The position numbers were made by a program, and so were the translations under genes. The notes below the pieces were generated by a model. That model made no database searches and was not told the origin of the DNA. It saw only the letters and a program-made list of their open reading frames with translations. Of a stretch of DNA of 64,000 nucleotides, positions 9,159 to 16,105 are shown piece after piece (the stretch's first letter is position 1; each line of letters opens with the position of its first letter). The DNA is taken from assembly GCA_030649945.1 (NCBI GenBank), contig JAUSFE010000071.1:62001-126000 (forward strand), in the 5' to 3' direction. The DNA is from Dehalococcoidia bacterium. Lineage in GTDB: Bacteria; Chloroflexota; Dehalococcoidia; SM23-28-2; RBG-16-64-32.

Positions 9159-9680
9159 TTAGCTCCCTTCCCGGTCGTTCTTCAGGCCCGCCAGCGTGCG
9201 CCAGCGCTCATCGTTCAGCGGCGGGCACCCGCACGGTCCCGCGTTCAGGTCGGCGCCGCAGGTGGGGCACAGGCCCGCGCAGGCGCTATCGCACAACGGC
9301 TTGGCGGGCTCGGCCATCAAGACGTACTGGCGCAGCCCTTCCGCAAGGTCCATCACGAAGTCCGGGCCAATCCGGAAGACATCCAGGTCTGAGACGCGCA
9401 CCCGCGCCCCCGTTCTGGGGTCGATGATCGGGATGTACTCTTCCTCGAAATCGATCCTGACCTCACACTTGACCTCTTTCAGACAGCGGGCGCATTCCTC
9501 GCGCATGAGCGCGCTCCCGGCGAGCGATATCAGCAGGCCGCGGTCGGTGCGCAGCAGCCGCAGGAGCCCCGAGAGCCCCTCCAACCGCACATCGGCCAGG
9601 CGCAGCACGGACTCCGCGACATCGTATGTGCTGGTCGCGCCGAGGGGCTGTTGCAGCTCCCTGAGGACGTTCAATCGCAT
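9159..9680 (-). CDS. DUF177 (YceD-type) protein
   Basis: A member of the YceD/DUF177 family, linked to 23S rRNA metabolism and nearly always encoded upstream of rpmF. It has 173 aa from the ATG at 9680. The central segment EECARCLKEVKCEV holds the conserved Cys pair. A C-terminal zinc-binding tail has CDSACAGLCPTCG and a further CGC. The frame is open for 39 more codons upstream, but that part is Cys-rich in an unlikely way and overlaps the promoter of the divergent zinc-ribbon gene, so I start at MRLNVL. Confidence 0.9.
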   Translation of the reverse strand: MRLNVLRELQQPLGATSTYDVAESVLRLADVRLEGLSGLLRLLRTDRGLLISLAGSALMREECARCLKEVKCEVRIDFEEEYIPIIDPRTGARVRVSDLDVFRIGPDFVMDLAEGLRQYVLMAEPAKPLCDSACAGLCPTCGADLNAGPCGCPPLNDERWRTLAGLKNDREGS

Positions 9681-9747
9681 GAGAGTACGCGGTCTCGGTT
9701 CCCGTGGGAATTTCAGTCTTTTGCCGCCCAGTAAGCCGGAGGTGATA

Positions 9748-9776
9748 TTGCAAACCTTCGAAGCTAAGTCTATAAT
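9748..9776 (+). promoter_or_regulatory. Sigma70-type promoter of zinc-ribbon/recombinase/RNase HI operon
   Basis: TTGCAA (9748-9753), a 17-bp spacer and a perfect TATAAT (9771-9776) read rightward toward the gene at 9838. The leader would be about 55 bases. Confidence 0.7.
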
Positions 9777-9837
9777 CCCGCAGCAGATATTGTCCATCCC
9801 CGCCCCTCCCCGGACGCGCTGAAGATGCCTTTACGTA

Positions 9838-10539
9838 ATGACCACCGCCGCTGACCTCTTTGCCCTGCAGGAGACGGATCGCGCTCTTGACAGGGCGAAC
9901 GAGCGTTTGGCGGAGATTGAGGCAGCGCTGGGGGAGACGGAGGAACTGGTTGAGGCGCGGCAGCAGGCCGAGCTCAAGAGACAGGCCGCGGCGGCGTTCC
10001 GTTCGCGGCAGACGGAGCTGGAGTGGTCCGTGGACGAAGTGCGCGGCAAGGCGGCACAGGTTGAATCGAAGCTGTACGGCGGCACAGTGGGCAACCCCAA
10101 GGAGCTGGCGGACCTGGACGCGGACCTGCGCTCGCTGAGGGCGCTGACGAGAACGAGGGAGGATACGCTGCTCGGCCTGCTGGTGGAGCTGGAGGACGCC
10201 GATTCCGAGCTGCGCTCGGCAGAGGCGGTCTGCTCCGGAATCGAGAAGGAGTGGCAGGAGGGCCAGCAGACGCTCCTGCAGGAGCAGTCGCAGATAGAGC
10301 CGGACGTGCCCCGGCTTGAGGCGCAGCGGGAAGGCCAGGCCGGCGGCATAGACAGGGGCGCCCTCAGCCTCTACCAGTTGCTGCGCGAGCGGCGCGGCGG
10401 GCAGGCCGTGGCCAGGGTGGAGCGGGGCATGTGCCAGGGCTGCCGCATCACGCTTCCCATGTCTGTCTTGCAGAAGGCGCGCACGGGCCTCGGCCTGGTG
10501 CAGTGCGTCAGCTGTGAGCGCATTCTGCTGGTGAGCTAG
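9838..10539 (+). CDS. Coiled-coil C4-type zinc-ribbon protein (DUF164/CdsZ-like)
   Basis: A 233-aa protein. A long charged coiled coil (about residues 5-165) is followed by a C-terminal zinc ribbon with C199, C202, C223 and C226. The GNPKEL segment in the hairpin of the coil (86-91) is a family hallmark. Family members are proposed to act in nucleic-acid or translation-related roles, with no settled function. In many bacteria it neighbours an RNase HI gene and rnpB, as here. The stop codon lies inside the 14-bp direct repeat bounding the mobile element that follows. Confidence 0.9.
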   Translation: MTTAADLFALQETDRALDRANERLAEIEAALGETEELVEARQQAELKRQAAAAFRSRQTELEWSVDEVRGKAAQVESKLYGGTVGNPKELADLDADLRSLRALTRTREDTLLGLLVELEDADSELRSAEAVCSGIEKEWQEGQQTLLQEQSQIEPDVPRLEAQREGQAGGIDRGALSLYQLLRERRGGQAVARVERGMCQGCRITLPMSVLQKARTGLGLVQCVSCERILLVS

Positions 10540-10543
10540 CGTG

Positions 10544-10764
10544 GTGTCTGAAGAACAGATTTACCACGGCGCACCCTTGAAGAGTGCGACGGTACACTGG
10601 GGGTTCAAGCGCGCCATCGTCCCTCGCTCGCAGGTCTGCCCCACCCCAGATCCTTCGCGAAGCTGCGCACAGCCACGTGGCAGATGTCGTCGCGCTCAGG
10701 ACGACAAGCGCGACGGCGCCGCGACTCAACGTGCCACGGGACACAGTCAAGGTACTTTAGAGAC
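10544..10764 (+). mobile_element. Non-autonomous 221-bp repeat element, copy A
   Basis: This element is bounded by a perfect 14-bp direct repeat GGTGAGCTAGCGTG at 10530-10543 and 10765-10778, which I read as a target-site duplication. Its ends are imperfect inverted repeats (GTGTCTGAAGAAC against GTCTCTAAAGTAC, 10 of 13 positions). It contains no credible ORF. It separates the zinc-ribbon gene from the recombinase-like gene. Removing it leaves the two genes 2 bases apart. Closest relative: copy B at 57998-58225. Confidence 0.85.
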
Positions 10765-10775
10765 GGTGAGCTAGC

Positions 10776-12179
10776 GTGCGCGCCATAGGCTACTTCCGGG
10801 AGACGAAGCGGCAGTCGCTCGCCGACCAGAGCGAGGCCTTCCTGGAGTTCTGCAGGCTGAACGGTTACGAAGCCGCCGCTACCTTCTTCGACAGCAAGGC
10901 CGAGGGCGACCGGCCGGGCTTTCGCCAGATGATGGAGTTCGTCCGGCAGCAGGCGCCCCACGGCTTCTTGATGGTGGTCGTGCCGGACCTCTCCAGCCTG
11001 AGCGCCGCGCTTACCGAAGCCGCCCGCCGGTACTTCCAGCTTGCCAGCCTGGGCGTCCCCATAGTGAGCATCGACACCGGCGAGGACATCTCCTCGTATC
11101 TCCTTAACGCCTGGACCAAGTACCGCGCGAACGGCAATCTGGGCGACCGCGTCAAGGCCGCCATGAGGCGCAAGGCCGTGAAGGGCGAGGCGCTGGGCCG
11201 CCCGCCGTACGGCTACCGCGTGGGCCCCAATCGCCGCCTGGTAATCGTAGCTGAGGAAGGCTCCATCGTCCGCTACATCTTCCGCCTCTACTTGAAGGAC
11301 GACCTCGGCATCCGCCGCATCGCCAGGCGGCTGAACGAGGAGAGCCTGCGCACTCGCCGCGACGGCCTCTGGAGCATGGTCACGGTGCGCGACATCCTGC
11401 GCAACCGCGCCTACGTGGGCACCTACTCGCGCTTCGGCGTCCGGGTGCCGGCCAGCCACGCGCCGCTCATCTCGCAGGAGGACTTCCAGCGCGTGCAGGA
11501 GCGGCTGGACCAGCGCCGGCCCGCCGCGCAGACCCGGCAGCTCACGCCCTTCCTGCTGTCCGGGATCACGTACTGCGGTGATTGCGGGAATAAGATGATA
11601 GGCGTGACCCGCCGGCAGAAGTGGCAGCGGCGGGGCGACGGCGTCATGCGCACGGCCCAGTACCGTTACTACCAGTGTGAGTCCAGGACGAACCGCAGCC
11701 TCTGCGACTACCATACCCGCCGCGCCGAGGAGTTGGAGCAGAGCGTGCGCGAGGCGCTGGACGCCCGCACGCTCACGGCGGCGGCCGCAGCGGCGCAGGG
11801 CAATGGGGCGGCCAGCGCCCGCGACGCTGAGGCGCAGATCAGGCGCCTGCGGGACAAGGCGCGCAGGCTGGACCGCAGGCTGGAACAGTACCTGGACTCC
11901 GCCGCCTCCGGCAGCATGAACCTGGAGAAGGTAAGGGCCCTCAGCGTGGGCCTGGCCGGCGAGCAACTGCAGATCGAAGACAAGCTGGCGGAGTCGCAGA
12001 GGCAGGCAGAGCAGCGGGCCAGCGAGACGGAGCGGCGGCGGCAGTGGGAGAAAGCGCTGGGACGCCTGCGCGGCGAATGGGAAGCGCTGCCGTTCGGCGA
12101 TAAGCAAGACCTGCTGCGCGAACTGCTTGACCGCATCGTCGTGGCGGACGACAGCCTGCAGCTTATCCCGCGGCCCTAA
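10776..12179 (+). CDS. Serine-recombinase-like protein with degenerate catalytic site
   Basis: A 467-aa protein with large-serine-recombinase architecture: resolvase-like N-domain (about 1-115), recombinase domain (about 120-250, GRPPYGYRV at 141-149), zinc ribbon C267/C270/C301/C310, a coiled coil (about 345-430) and a C-terminal segment. Active members use a nucleophilic Ser in the YxRVS motif and arginines in the DRLSR motif. Here the first reads YFRET, with Thr10 in place of Ser, and the second reads SSLSA, with both Arg replaced. R8 and R46 remain. I infer loss of strand cleavage but retained DNA binding. The GTG start lies within the direct repeat left by element A. RNase HI follows after 4 bases. 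No phage genes are nearby. Confidence 0.85.
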   Translation: MRAIGYFRETKRQSLADQSEAFLEFCRLNGYEAAATFFDSKAEGDRPGFRQMMEFVRQQAPHGFLMVVVPDLSSLSAALTEAARRYFQLASLGVPIVSIDTGEDISSYLLNAWTKYRANGNLGDRVKAAMRRKAVKGEALGRPPYGYRVGPNRRLVIVAEEGSIVRYIFRLYLKDDLGIRRIARRLNEESLRTRRDGLWSMVTVRDILRNRAYVGTYSRFGVRVPASHAPLISQEDFQRVQERLDQRRPAAQTRQLTPFLLSGITYCGDCGNKMIGVTRRQKWQRRGDGVMRTAQYRYYQCESRTNRSLCDYHTRRAEELEQSVREALDARTLTAAAAAAQGNGAASARDAEAQIRRLRDKARRLDRRLEQYLDSAASGSMNLEKVRALSVGLAGEQLQIEDKLAESQRQAEQRASETERRRQWEKALGRLRGEWEALPFGDKQDLLRELLDRIVVADDSLQLIPRP

Positions 12180-12183
12180 CACC

Positions 12184-12594
12184 GTGGCCGAAGAGTGGGT
12201 GGTACAAACGGACGGCGCTTCGCGCGGCAACCCGGGCGAGGCCTCAATCGGCGCCGTGGTCTACGATCCCGCGGGGGCGGAGGCCCATACCGTCTCGCGC
12301 AGAATCGGCCGCGCCACCAACAACGAGGCGGAATACCAGGCCGCCATTGCCGGACTGGAGGCGGCGCTGGCGTTGGGCGCCGGGCGCGTGCGCCTGCGCA
12401 TGGACTCGGAGCTGGTCGTGCGCCAACTGGAGTTCCGGTACAAGGTGCGCAACCCGCGGCTGCAGCCGTTCTTCGCCCGCCTCCTGGAGCTGCGCCGGCG
12501 CTTCGATTCCTTCGCCGCAGAGGCGGTGCCCCGGGCGCGCAACAAGCGGGCGGACCAACTGGCTAACCAGGCGTTGGACCGCGCGCCGGACTAG
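12184..12594 (+). CDS. rnhA: Ribonuclease HI family protein
   Basis: This enzyme cuts RNA in RNA-DNA hybrids. It has 136 aa from a GTG start 4 bases after the recombinase-like gene. The acidic active site is intact: D10 in TDGASRGNPG, E48 in NNEAEYQA, D74 in RMDSEL and D124 in NKRADQLAN. The form is the short single-domain type. An in-frame upstream extension to 12127 lies inside the previous gene and is not used. Its stop TAG overlaps the stop of the convergent gene through a shared CTAG (12591-12594). Confidence 0.93.
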   Translation: MAEEWVVQTDGASRGNPGEASIGAVVYDPAGAEAHTVSRRIGRATNNEAEYQAAIAGLEAALALGAGRVRLRMDSELVVRQLEFRYKVRNPRLQPFFARLLELRRRFDSFAAEAVPRARNKRADQLANQALDRAPD

Positions 12595-12824
12595 ACCGCC
12601 GGCCGGGCCCGCCAGACCGGGGTGTCCGGGTCTCCGGCGCAGCGCCGGCAGCGGCCCGTGCCCTCACAGAACCGGCAGGTCTCGGTGCCGGTCAGTTCGC
12701 AGTCCCGGCAGCCCAGGCCGTCGCACAAGTGGCAGGGCAGCCGGCCCAGGCCCTGGCACTCCGCGCAGAGTCCGGAATCGCGGCAGAAGGGGCAGGTATA
12801 GGCGCCCAATTCGTCGCTGTTCAC
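12591..12824 (-). CDS. Small cysteine-rich (DnaJ-like CxxC repeat) protein
   Basis: A 77-aa protein composed almost entirely of cysteine pairs: CPFC, CAEC, CHLC, CRDC, CRFC and CRRC, with CxxCxGxG-like spacing as in the zinc-binding domain of DnaJ. There is no J domain. It probably binds two or three zinc ions, and its partner is unknown. It is convergent with RNase HI, sharing the four bases CTAG as both stop codons, and is divergent from rnpB. Confidence 0.7.
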   Translation of the reverse strand: MNSDELGAYTCPFCRDSGLCAECQGLGRLPCHLCDGLGCRDCELTGTETCRFCEGTGRCRRCAGDPDTPVWRARPAV

Positions 12825-12879
12825 GCAACGGGTGATGACAGCCGCGCGCCCTCGTTACACCCGGACTGAGGCGGGGGAA

Positions 12880-12888
12880 TGATATAAT
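12880..12888 (+). promoter_or_regulatory. Extended -10 promoter of rnpB
   Basis: TGATATAAT is an extended -10 (TGnTATAAT) whose expected start point, 6-7 bases on, coincides with the first base of the rnpB P1 helix at 12895. No clear -35 is seen. Confidence 0.75.
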
Positions 12889-12894
12889 CAAGGC

Positions 12895-13259
12895 AGTCCA
12901 GCAGGCCGGGTGATCGCTTCTTCCGTTTCGGCGGGGGGAGAGGAAGGTCCGAGCTCCAAACGGGCAGCGCGCTGGGTAACTCCCAGGCGGGGTAACCCGA
13001 CGGAAAGTGGCACAGAAACATACCGCCCTTCCCCGGAAGGGCAAGGGTGAAATGGTGGGGTAAGAGCCCACCGGCTTCGGTGTGAGCCGGAGGCCGGCTA
13101 AACCCCGCGCGGAGCAAGGCCAAATAGGAGGGTGCTAAGGGTGCCCGGCCCAAACCCTCGGGTTGGCCGCTAGAGGTCCTGCGCAAGCAGGATCCCAGAT
13201 TGATGATCGCCGTCCTTCCCCGGAAGGATACAGAACTCGGCCTACAGGCCTGCTGGACT
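12895..13259 (+). ncRNA. rnpB: RNase P RNA, type A
   Basis: This is the catalytic RNA of RNase P, which matures tRNA 5' ends. The ends are set by helix P1: AGTCCAGCAGGC (12895-12906) pairs perfectly with GCCTGCTGGACT (13248-13259). Universal core blocks occur in order: GAGGAAGGTCCGAGC near 12948, GGGTAACTCCC near 12974, the ACAGAAA block near 13011, GGTAAGAGCCCACC near 13059, the AGATTGATGATCGCC block near 13197 and ACAGAACTCGGCCTAC near 13230. The length of about 365 nt fits type A. It lies between the RNase HI cluster and murE and has its own promoter and terminator. Confidence 0.97.
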
Positions 13260-13262
13260 GAA

Positions 13263-13277
13263 TCCGCCTGAGGCGGA
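13263..13277. repeat. 15-bp palindrome TCCGCCTGAGGCGGA
   Basis: A perfect palindrome immediately after rnpB. The same unit recurs at 19677, 19820 and 37719, with a variant at 44530, three of them inside coding sequence. Confidence 0.8.
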
Positions 13278-13287
13278 AGCAACGGAG

Positions 13288-13312
13288 CGGCCGGCGGGCC
13301 GTTTCTATCTTT
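13288..13312 (+). terminator. Rho-independent terminator of rnpB
   Basis: CGGCC (13288-13292) pairs with GGCCG (13297-13301), followed by TTTCTATCTTT. It lies only a few bases before the murE start. Confidence 0.65.
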
Positions 13313-14840
13313 GACGATGCTGCTGACCGACCTCCTCAAGGAGTTGCCACGCGCCCGCCTCCTGGGCCCTGCGGGCGTCCGCGTGGACGCCGTCTCCCAG
13401 GACTCCAGGCTGGTCCGCCCGGGCGCCGTCTTCGTAGCCGTCCCGGGCTTCAAGACAGACGGCCACCGTTTCCTGCGCCAGGCCGTGGCGGCGGGGGCCA
13501 GCGCCATCGCCGTCCAGGCAGACCACGAGGCGCAGTGGGCTGCCATCGCCGGCGAGGCGGCCCTGCCGGTGCTTGTCCTGGAGGACGCGCGCGCCGCCCT
13601 CCCGCGCATCGCCGCCGCCGTCTACGGCCATCCGGCCCGCCGGCTCCGGGTGATCGGCGTCACGGGGACCGACGGCAAGACAAGCTTCGCCCACCTGATG
13701 TGCCACGTGCTGACCGCCGCCGGCGAAAAGGCCGGCCTGATCAGCACCGCCGAGTGCCGGATCGGCGCGGCGCTCTTGCCGGACACAGGCCGTTTCACCA
13801 CGCCCGAGGCCCCGCAGGTGCAGGCCATGCTCTCGCAGATGGTGCAGGCGGGCTGCCGCTGGGCCGTGGTAGAGGCCACCTCGCACGGCCTGGCGCTGCA
13901 CCGCGTGGACGAGTGCGAGTACGACATCGCGGTCCTCACCAACCTCGGGCTCGACCATATCGACTTTCACGGCACGCCCCAGGACTACAGCGCGGCCAAG
14001 GGCCGTCTCTTCCAGATGCTGGACGAGTCTGTGGACAAGGGCCTCCCCAAAACGGCCGTGCTCAACGCCGATGACCCCGCGCACGCATACTTCGGCGGCC
14101 TCACCAGCGCGCGCCGGGTTACGTACGCCGTAGAGCGCGACGCAGACGTCCGGGGCGATGACCTCGTAACGGCGGGTTGGTCCACGCGCTTCCATCTGCT
14201 GACTGCGGCAGGCAGCGCGCGGGTCAGGCTGCCGCGGCCCGGGGACTTCAATGTCTACAACGCACTGGCTGCTGCCGCAGCCGGGCTGGCTGCGGGCCTG
14301 GACCTGCCGTCGATAACGGCCGCGCTGGAATCCTGGCCCGGCGCCCCCGGACGCATGCAACTGGTGGACGCAGGGCAGCCTTTCACCGTAGTCGTGGACT
14401 TCGCCCACGCGCCGGACTCGCTTCGCCGCGTTCTCGGCCTCCTGCGCCAGCTCTCGCGCGGCCGCCTCGTCGCCGTCTTCGGTTGCATCGGCGAACGCGA
14501 CAAGGACCGCCGCCTGGCCATGGGCCGGGTGGCGGCCCAGATGGCGGACTACACCATCGTTACGGACGACAACCCCTACAGCGAGGACCGGGACGTCATC
14601 CTGCGCGAGATCGCCGCCGGCCTGCGCGCGGGCGGCCGCCGCGAAGGCCACGACTTCGCCGTCGTCCCCGACAGGCGGGAGGCGATAGCGCAGGCGCTGG
14701 CCATGGCCGTGGATGAGGACGTGGTGCTGCTGGCGGGCAAGGGGCACGAGATCGAGGTGCACCTGGCGGATGGGCCGTACCCCTGCGACGACGCCGAGGT
14801 GGCCCGCCGCGTGCTGCGCGACCTGCAGCGGGGTGCCTAG
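13311..14840 (+). CDS. murE: UDP-MurNAc-tripeptide synthetase (MurE-type Mur ligase)
   Basis: MurE adds the third amino acid to the cytoplasmic peptidoglycan precursor. It has 509 aa from TTG 13311; ATG 13317 is equally possible and leaves the terminator outside the gene. The ATP loop GVTGTDGKTS is at 116-125, the carbamylated Lys is probably K230, DFAHAPDS begins at 363, and the GKGHE motif is at 476-480. The specificity motif reads DNPY at 420-423, whereas meso-diaminopimelate enzymes read DNPR, so another diamino acid (for example L-Lys or L-Orn) may be used. The closest known paralogue is murE rather than murF, judged by the SHGL and GKGHE motifs. Confidence 0.92.
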   Translation: MTMLLTDLLKELPRARLLGPAGVRVDAVSQDSRLVRPGAVFVAVPGFKTDGHRFLRQAVAAGASAIAVQADHEAQWAAIAGEAALPVLVLEDARAALPRIAAAVYGHPARRLRVIGVTGTDGKTSFAHLMCHVLTAAGEKAGLISTAECRIGAALLPDTGRFTTPEAPQVQAMLSQMVQAGCRWAVVEATSHGLALHRVDECEYDIAVLTNLGLDHIDFHGTPQDYSAAKGRLFQMLDESVDKGLPKTAVLNADDPAHAYFGGLTSARRVTYAVERDADVRGDDLVTAGWSTRFHLLTAAGSARVRLPRPGDFNVYNALAAAAAGLAAGLDLPSITAALESWPGAPGRMQLVDAGQPFTVVVDFAHAPDSLRRVLGLLRQLSRGRLVAVFGCIGERDKDRRLAMGRVAAQMADYTIVTDDNPYSEDRDVILREIAAGLRAGGRREGHDFAVVPDRREAIAQALAMAVDEDVVLLAGKGHEIEVHLADGPYPCDDAEVARRVLRDLQRGA

Positions 14841-15113
14841 GGTGTAGTGTCTCAAGAACAGCCTTAGCACGGCGCACCCTTGAAGTGAGGGACGGTACAC
14901 GAGGGGGCGGGCGCGCCATCGTAGGGGCGCAGCACACGCGGCAGGGGTCGGATATCACGCCTTCCTCAGGTCAAGACGATGCAGCTCAGACCGTGGGGGA
15001 ACGGCCTGTGCTGCGCCCCTACACCCCGTCGCCGCACAACGCCTGCCATGTGGGGAATCGAGATGCCGTGCCACGTGCGCGAGTGTATTTTGCGCGCGGA
15101 ACGCCGTTTCCCC
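14841..15113. repeat. Intergenic repeat block: truncated element E and a GTAGGGGCGCAGCAC inverted pair
   Basis: The left end of the 220-bp element begins at 14847 (GTGTCTCAAGAAC) and matches the other copies to about 14920, where it stops. There a 15-bp arm GTAGGGGCGCAGCAC begins (14922-14936). Its exact reverse complement lies at 15008-15022, so the intervening 71 bases could form a loop. The same arm occurs at 24943-24957 and 45020-45034. No gene is seen. Confidence 0.7.
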
Positions 15114-15142
15114 TTGTAAGGCCTGCCTTGCTCTGGTACTAT
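15114..15142 (+). promoter_or_regulatory. Sigma70-type promoter of small structured transcript
   Basis: TTGTAA (15114-15119), an exact 17-bp spacer and TACTAT (15137-15142). The start point should be near 15149, a few bases before a perfect Shine-Dalgarno sequence. Confidence 0.7.
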
Positions 15143-15168
15143 GCGACGCAGGAAAGGAGGTGATGTGA

Positions 15169-15243
15169 ATGGACGACAATAGTAGCAACGGCCGTAGGCC
15201 TGTCCGTTCACACCCTCACCTCTCTGAGGTGTTGGTGCGATAG
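15169..15243 (+). CDS. Putative 24-aa small protein or leader peptide
   Basis: ATG 15169 to TAG 15243 gives 24 residues beginning MDDNSSNGRRPVRSH. The Shine-Dalgarno AAAGGAGG, 8 bases upstream, is the best in this part of the window. The 3' half of the ORF lies inside the outer and inner RNA hairpins, so ribosome transit would melt them. No similarity is recognised. It may be a leader peptide rather than a functional protein. Confidence 0.45.
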   Translation: MDDNSSNGRRPVRSHPHLSEVLVR

Positions 15244-15278
15244 CTGAATGGCGCGTAGGACAGGCCTACGTGCCGGGC

Positions 15279-15317
15279 ACAAAAGACCAGCCCTCCGGGG
15301 CTGGTCTTTTGTTTCCC
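15279..15317 (+). terminator. Very strong rho-independent terminator before birA
   Basis: A perfect 15-bp stem ACAAAAGACCAGCCC (15279-15293) with GGGCTGGTCTTTTGT (15298-15312), a TCCG loop and further T residues. It ends 24 bases before the birA ATG. Confidence 0.9.
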
Positions 15318-15340
15318 CCGCCGTCTATCCTTGTCCCAGG

Positions 15341-16105
15341 ATGTGGCTGGATCTCGCCGCCCTGGAGCAACGCCTGAACACTCGCCTTCTCGGGCGCCGG
15401 CTCATCTACCTGACCAGCACCGGCTCCACCCAGGACGTCGCTCGCGGTGAGGCGGAACGGGACGCCGCGCCGGGCACGGCTGTTATCGCCGAAGAGCAGA
15501 CGGCCGGGCGCGGGCGCTTCGGGCGCTCGTGGGTTTCGCCCGCCGGCCAGAACCTCTATCTGACGCTGCTCCTGCGCCCGCCGCTGGAGCGCCTGCGCCC
15601 GCTGAGCATCGTGGCCCCGCTGGCGGTGGCGCTCGCCATCGAAGACGAGACCGGCCTCCGGCCCCAGATCAAGTGGCCGAACGATGTCGTCATGGTGGGC
15701 CGCAAGCTCTCCGGCGTCCTGATCGAGAGCGAGCTGGCGGGCCGGAAGGTGCGCTACTCGCTCGTCGGCATCGGCGTCAACGTGAACTTCGATATCGAGG
15801 AAAGCTCTGAGATCGCCGGCATCGCCACGAGCGTGAAGCGCGAGCTGGGCCGCGCGGTGCCGCGGGAAGCGCTGCTGGCGTCGCTCCTGAACCGCTTCGA
15901 GGCTCTCTACGACGACCCGGCGCCGGCGTTCGCACAATGGCGCGCGCGGCTGGAGACGCTGGGCCGGCGGATCACCGTCCGCTTCCGCGACCAGGCGTAT
16001 GAGGGCGTGGCGGAGGACGTGGACGCGAACGGCAACCTGATCCTGCGCCGGCCGGACGGGACGGCGCTGACGATCGAGGCCGGCGAGGTCACGCTCCGCG
16101 CCTGA
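15341..16105 (+). CDS. birA: Biotin--[acetyl-CoA-carboxylase] ligase, class I
   Basis: This enzyme activates biotin to biotinyl-AMP and attaches it to biotin carrier domains. It has 254 aa from ATG 15341, with no N-terminal helix-turn-helix, so it is not a repressor. GRGRFGR is at 56-62, KWPND at 111-115, GRKLSGVLIE near 121 and GIGVNVN at 143-149, followed by the C-terminal SH3-like cap. The open frame upstream to 15248 runs through the terminator and is not used. The gene is immediately convergent with slipin, with stops abutting at 16105/16106. Confidence 0.95.
   Translation: MWLDLAALEQRLNTRLLGRRLIYLTSTGSTQDVARGEAERDAAPGTAVIAEEQTAGRGRFGRSWVSPAGQNLYLTLLLRPPLERLRPLSIVAPLAVALAIEDETGLRPQIKWPNDVVMVGRKLSGVLIESELAGRKVRYSLVGIGVNVNFDIEESSEIAGIATSVKRELGRAVPREALLASLLNRFEALYDDPAPAFAQWRARLETLGRRITVRFRDQAYEGVAEDVDANGNLILRRPDGTALTIEAGEVTLRA

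Larger units (their letters stand above)
15149..15317 (+). ncRNA. Compact structured transcript with small ORF upstream of birA
   Basis: About 170 nt from a good promoter to a very strong terminator. Inside are AAAGGAGGTGAT (15153-15164, extended complementarity to the 16S 3' end), a 24-codon ORF, an outer stem GTAGGCCTGTCC (15193-15204) with GGACAGGCCTAC (about 15258-15269), and an inner stem CACCTC/GAGGTG near 15216-15231. Transcripts could be a small mRNA, a regulatory RNA or an attenuator in front of birA. No known RNA family was recognised. Confidence 0.6.

Noticed and set aside
10776-12179. Active prophage or ICE integrase
   Set aside because: Catalytic Ser and Arg residues are replaced and no phage, conjugation or attachment-site features are nearby.
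10605-12230. 541-codon open frame antisense to the recombinase-like gene
   Set aside because: It is the shadow of a GC-rich gene on the other strand. Its product is low-complexity His/Arg/Ala-rich, and the sense frame has full domain similarity.
13305-14900. 531-codon frame antisense to murE
   Set aside because: The murE sense frame has all Mur ligase motifs; the antisense product has no recognisable domain and ends inside repeat E.
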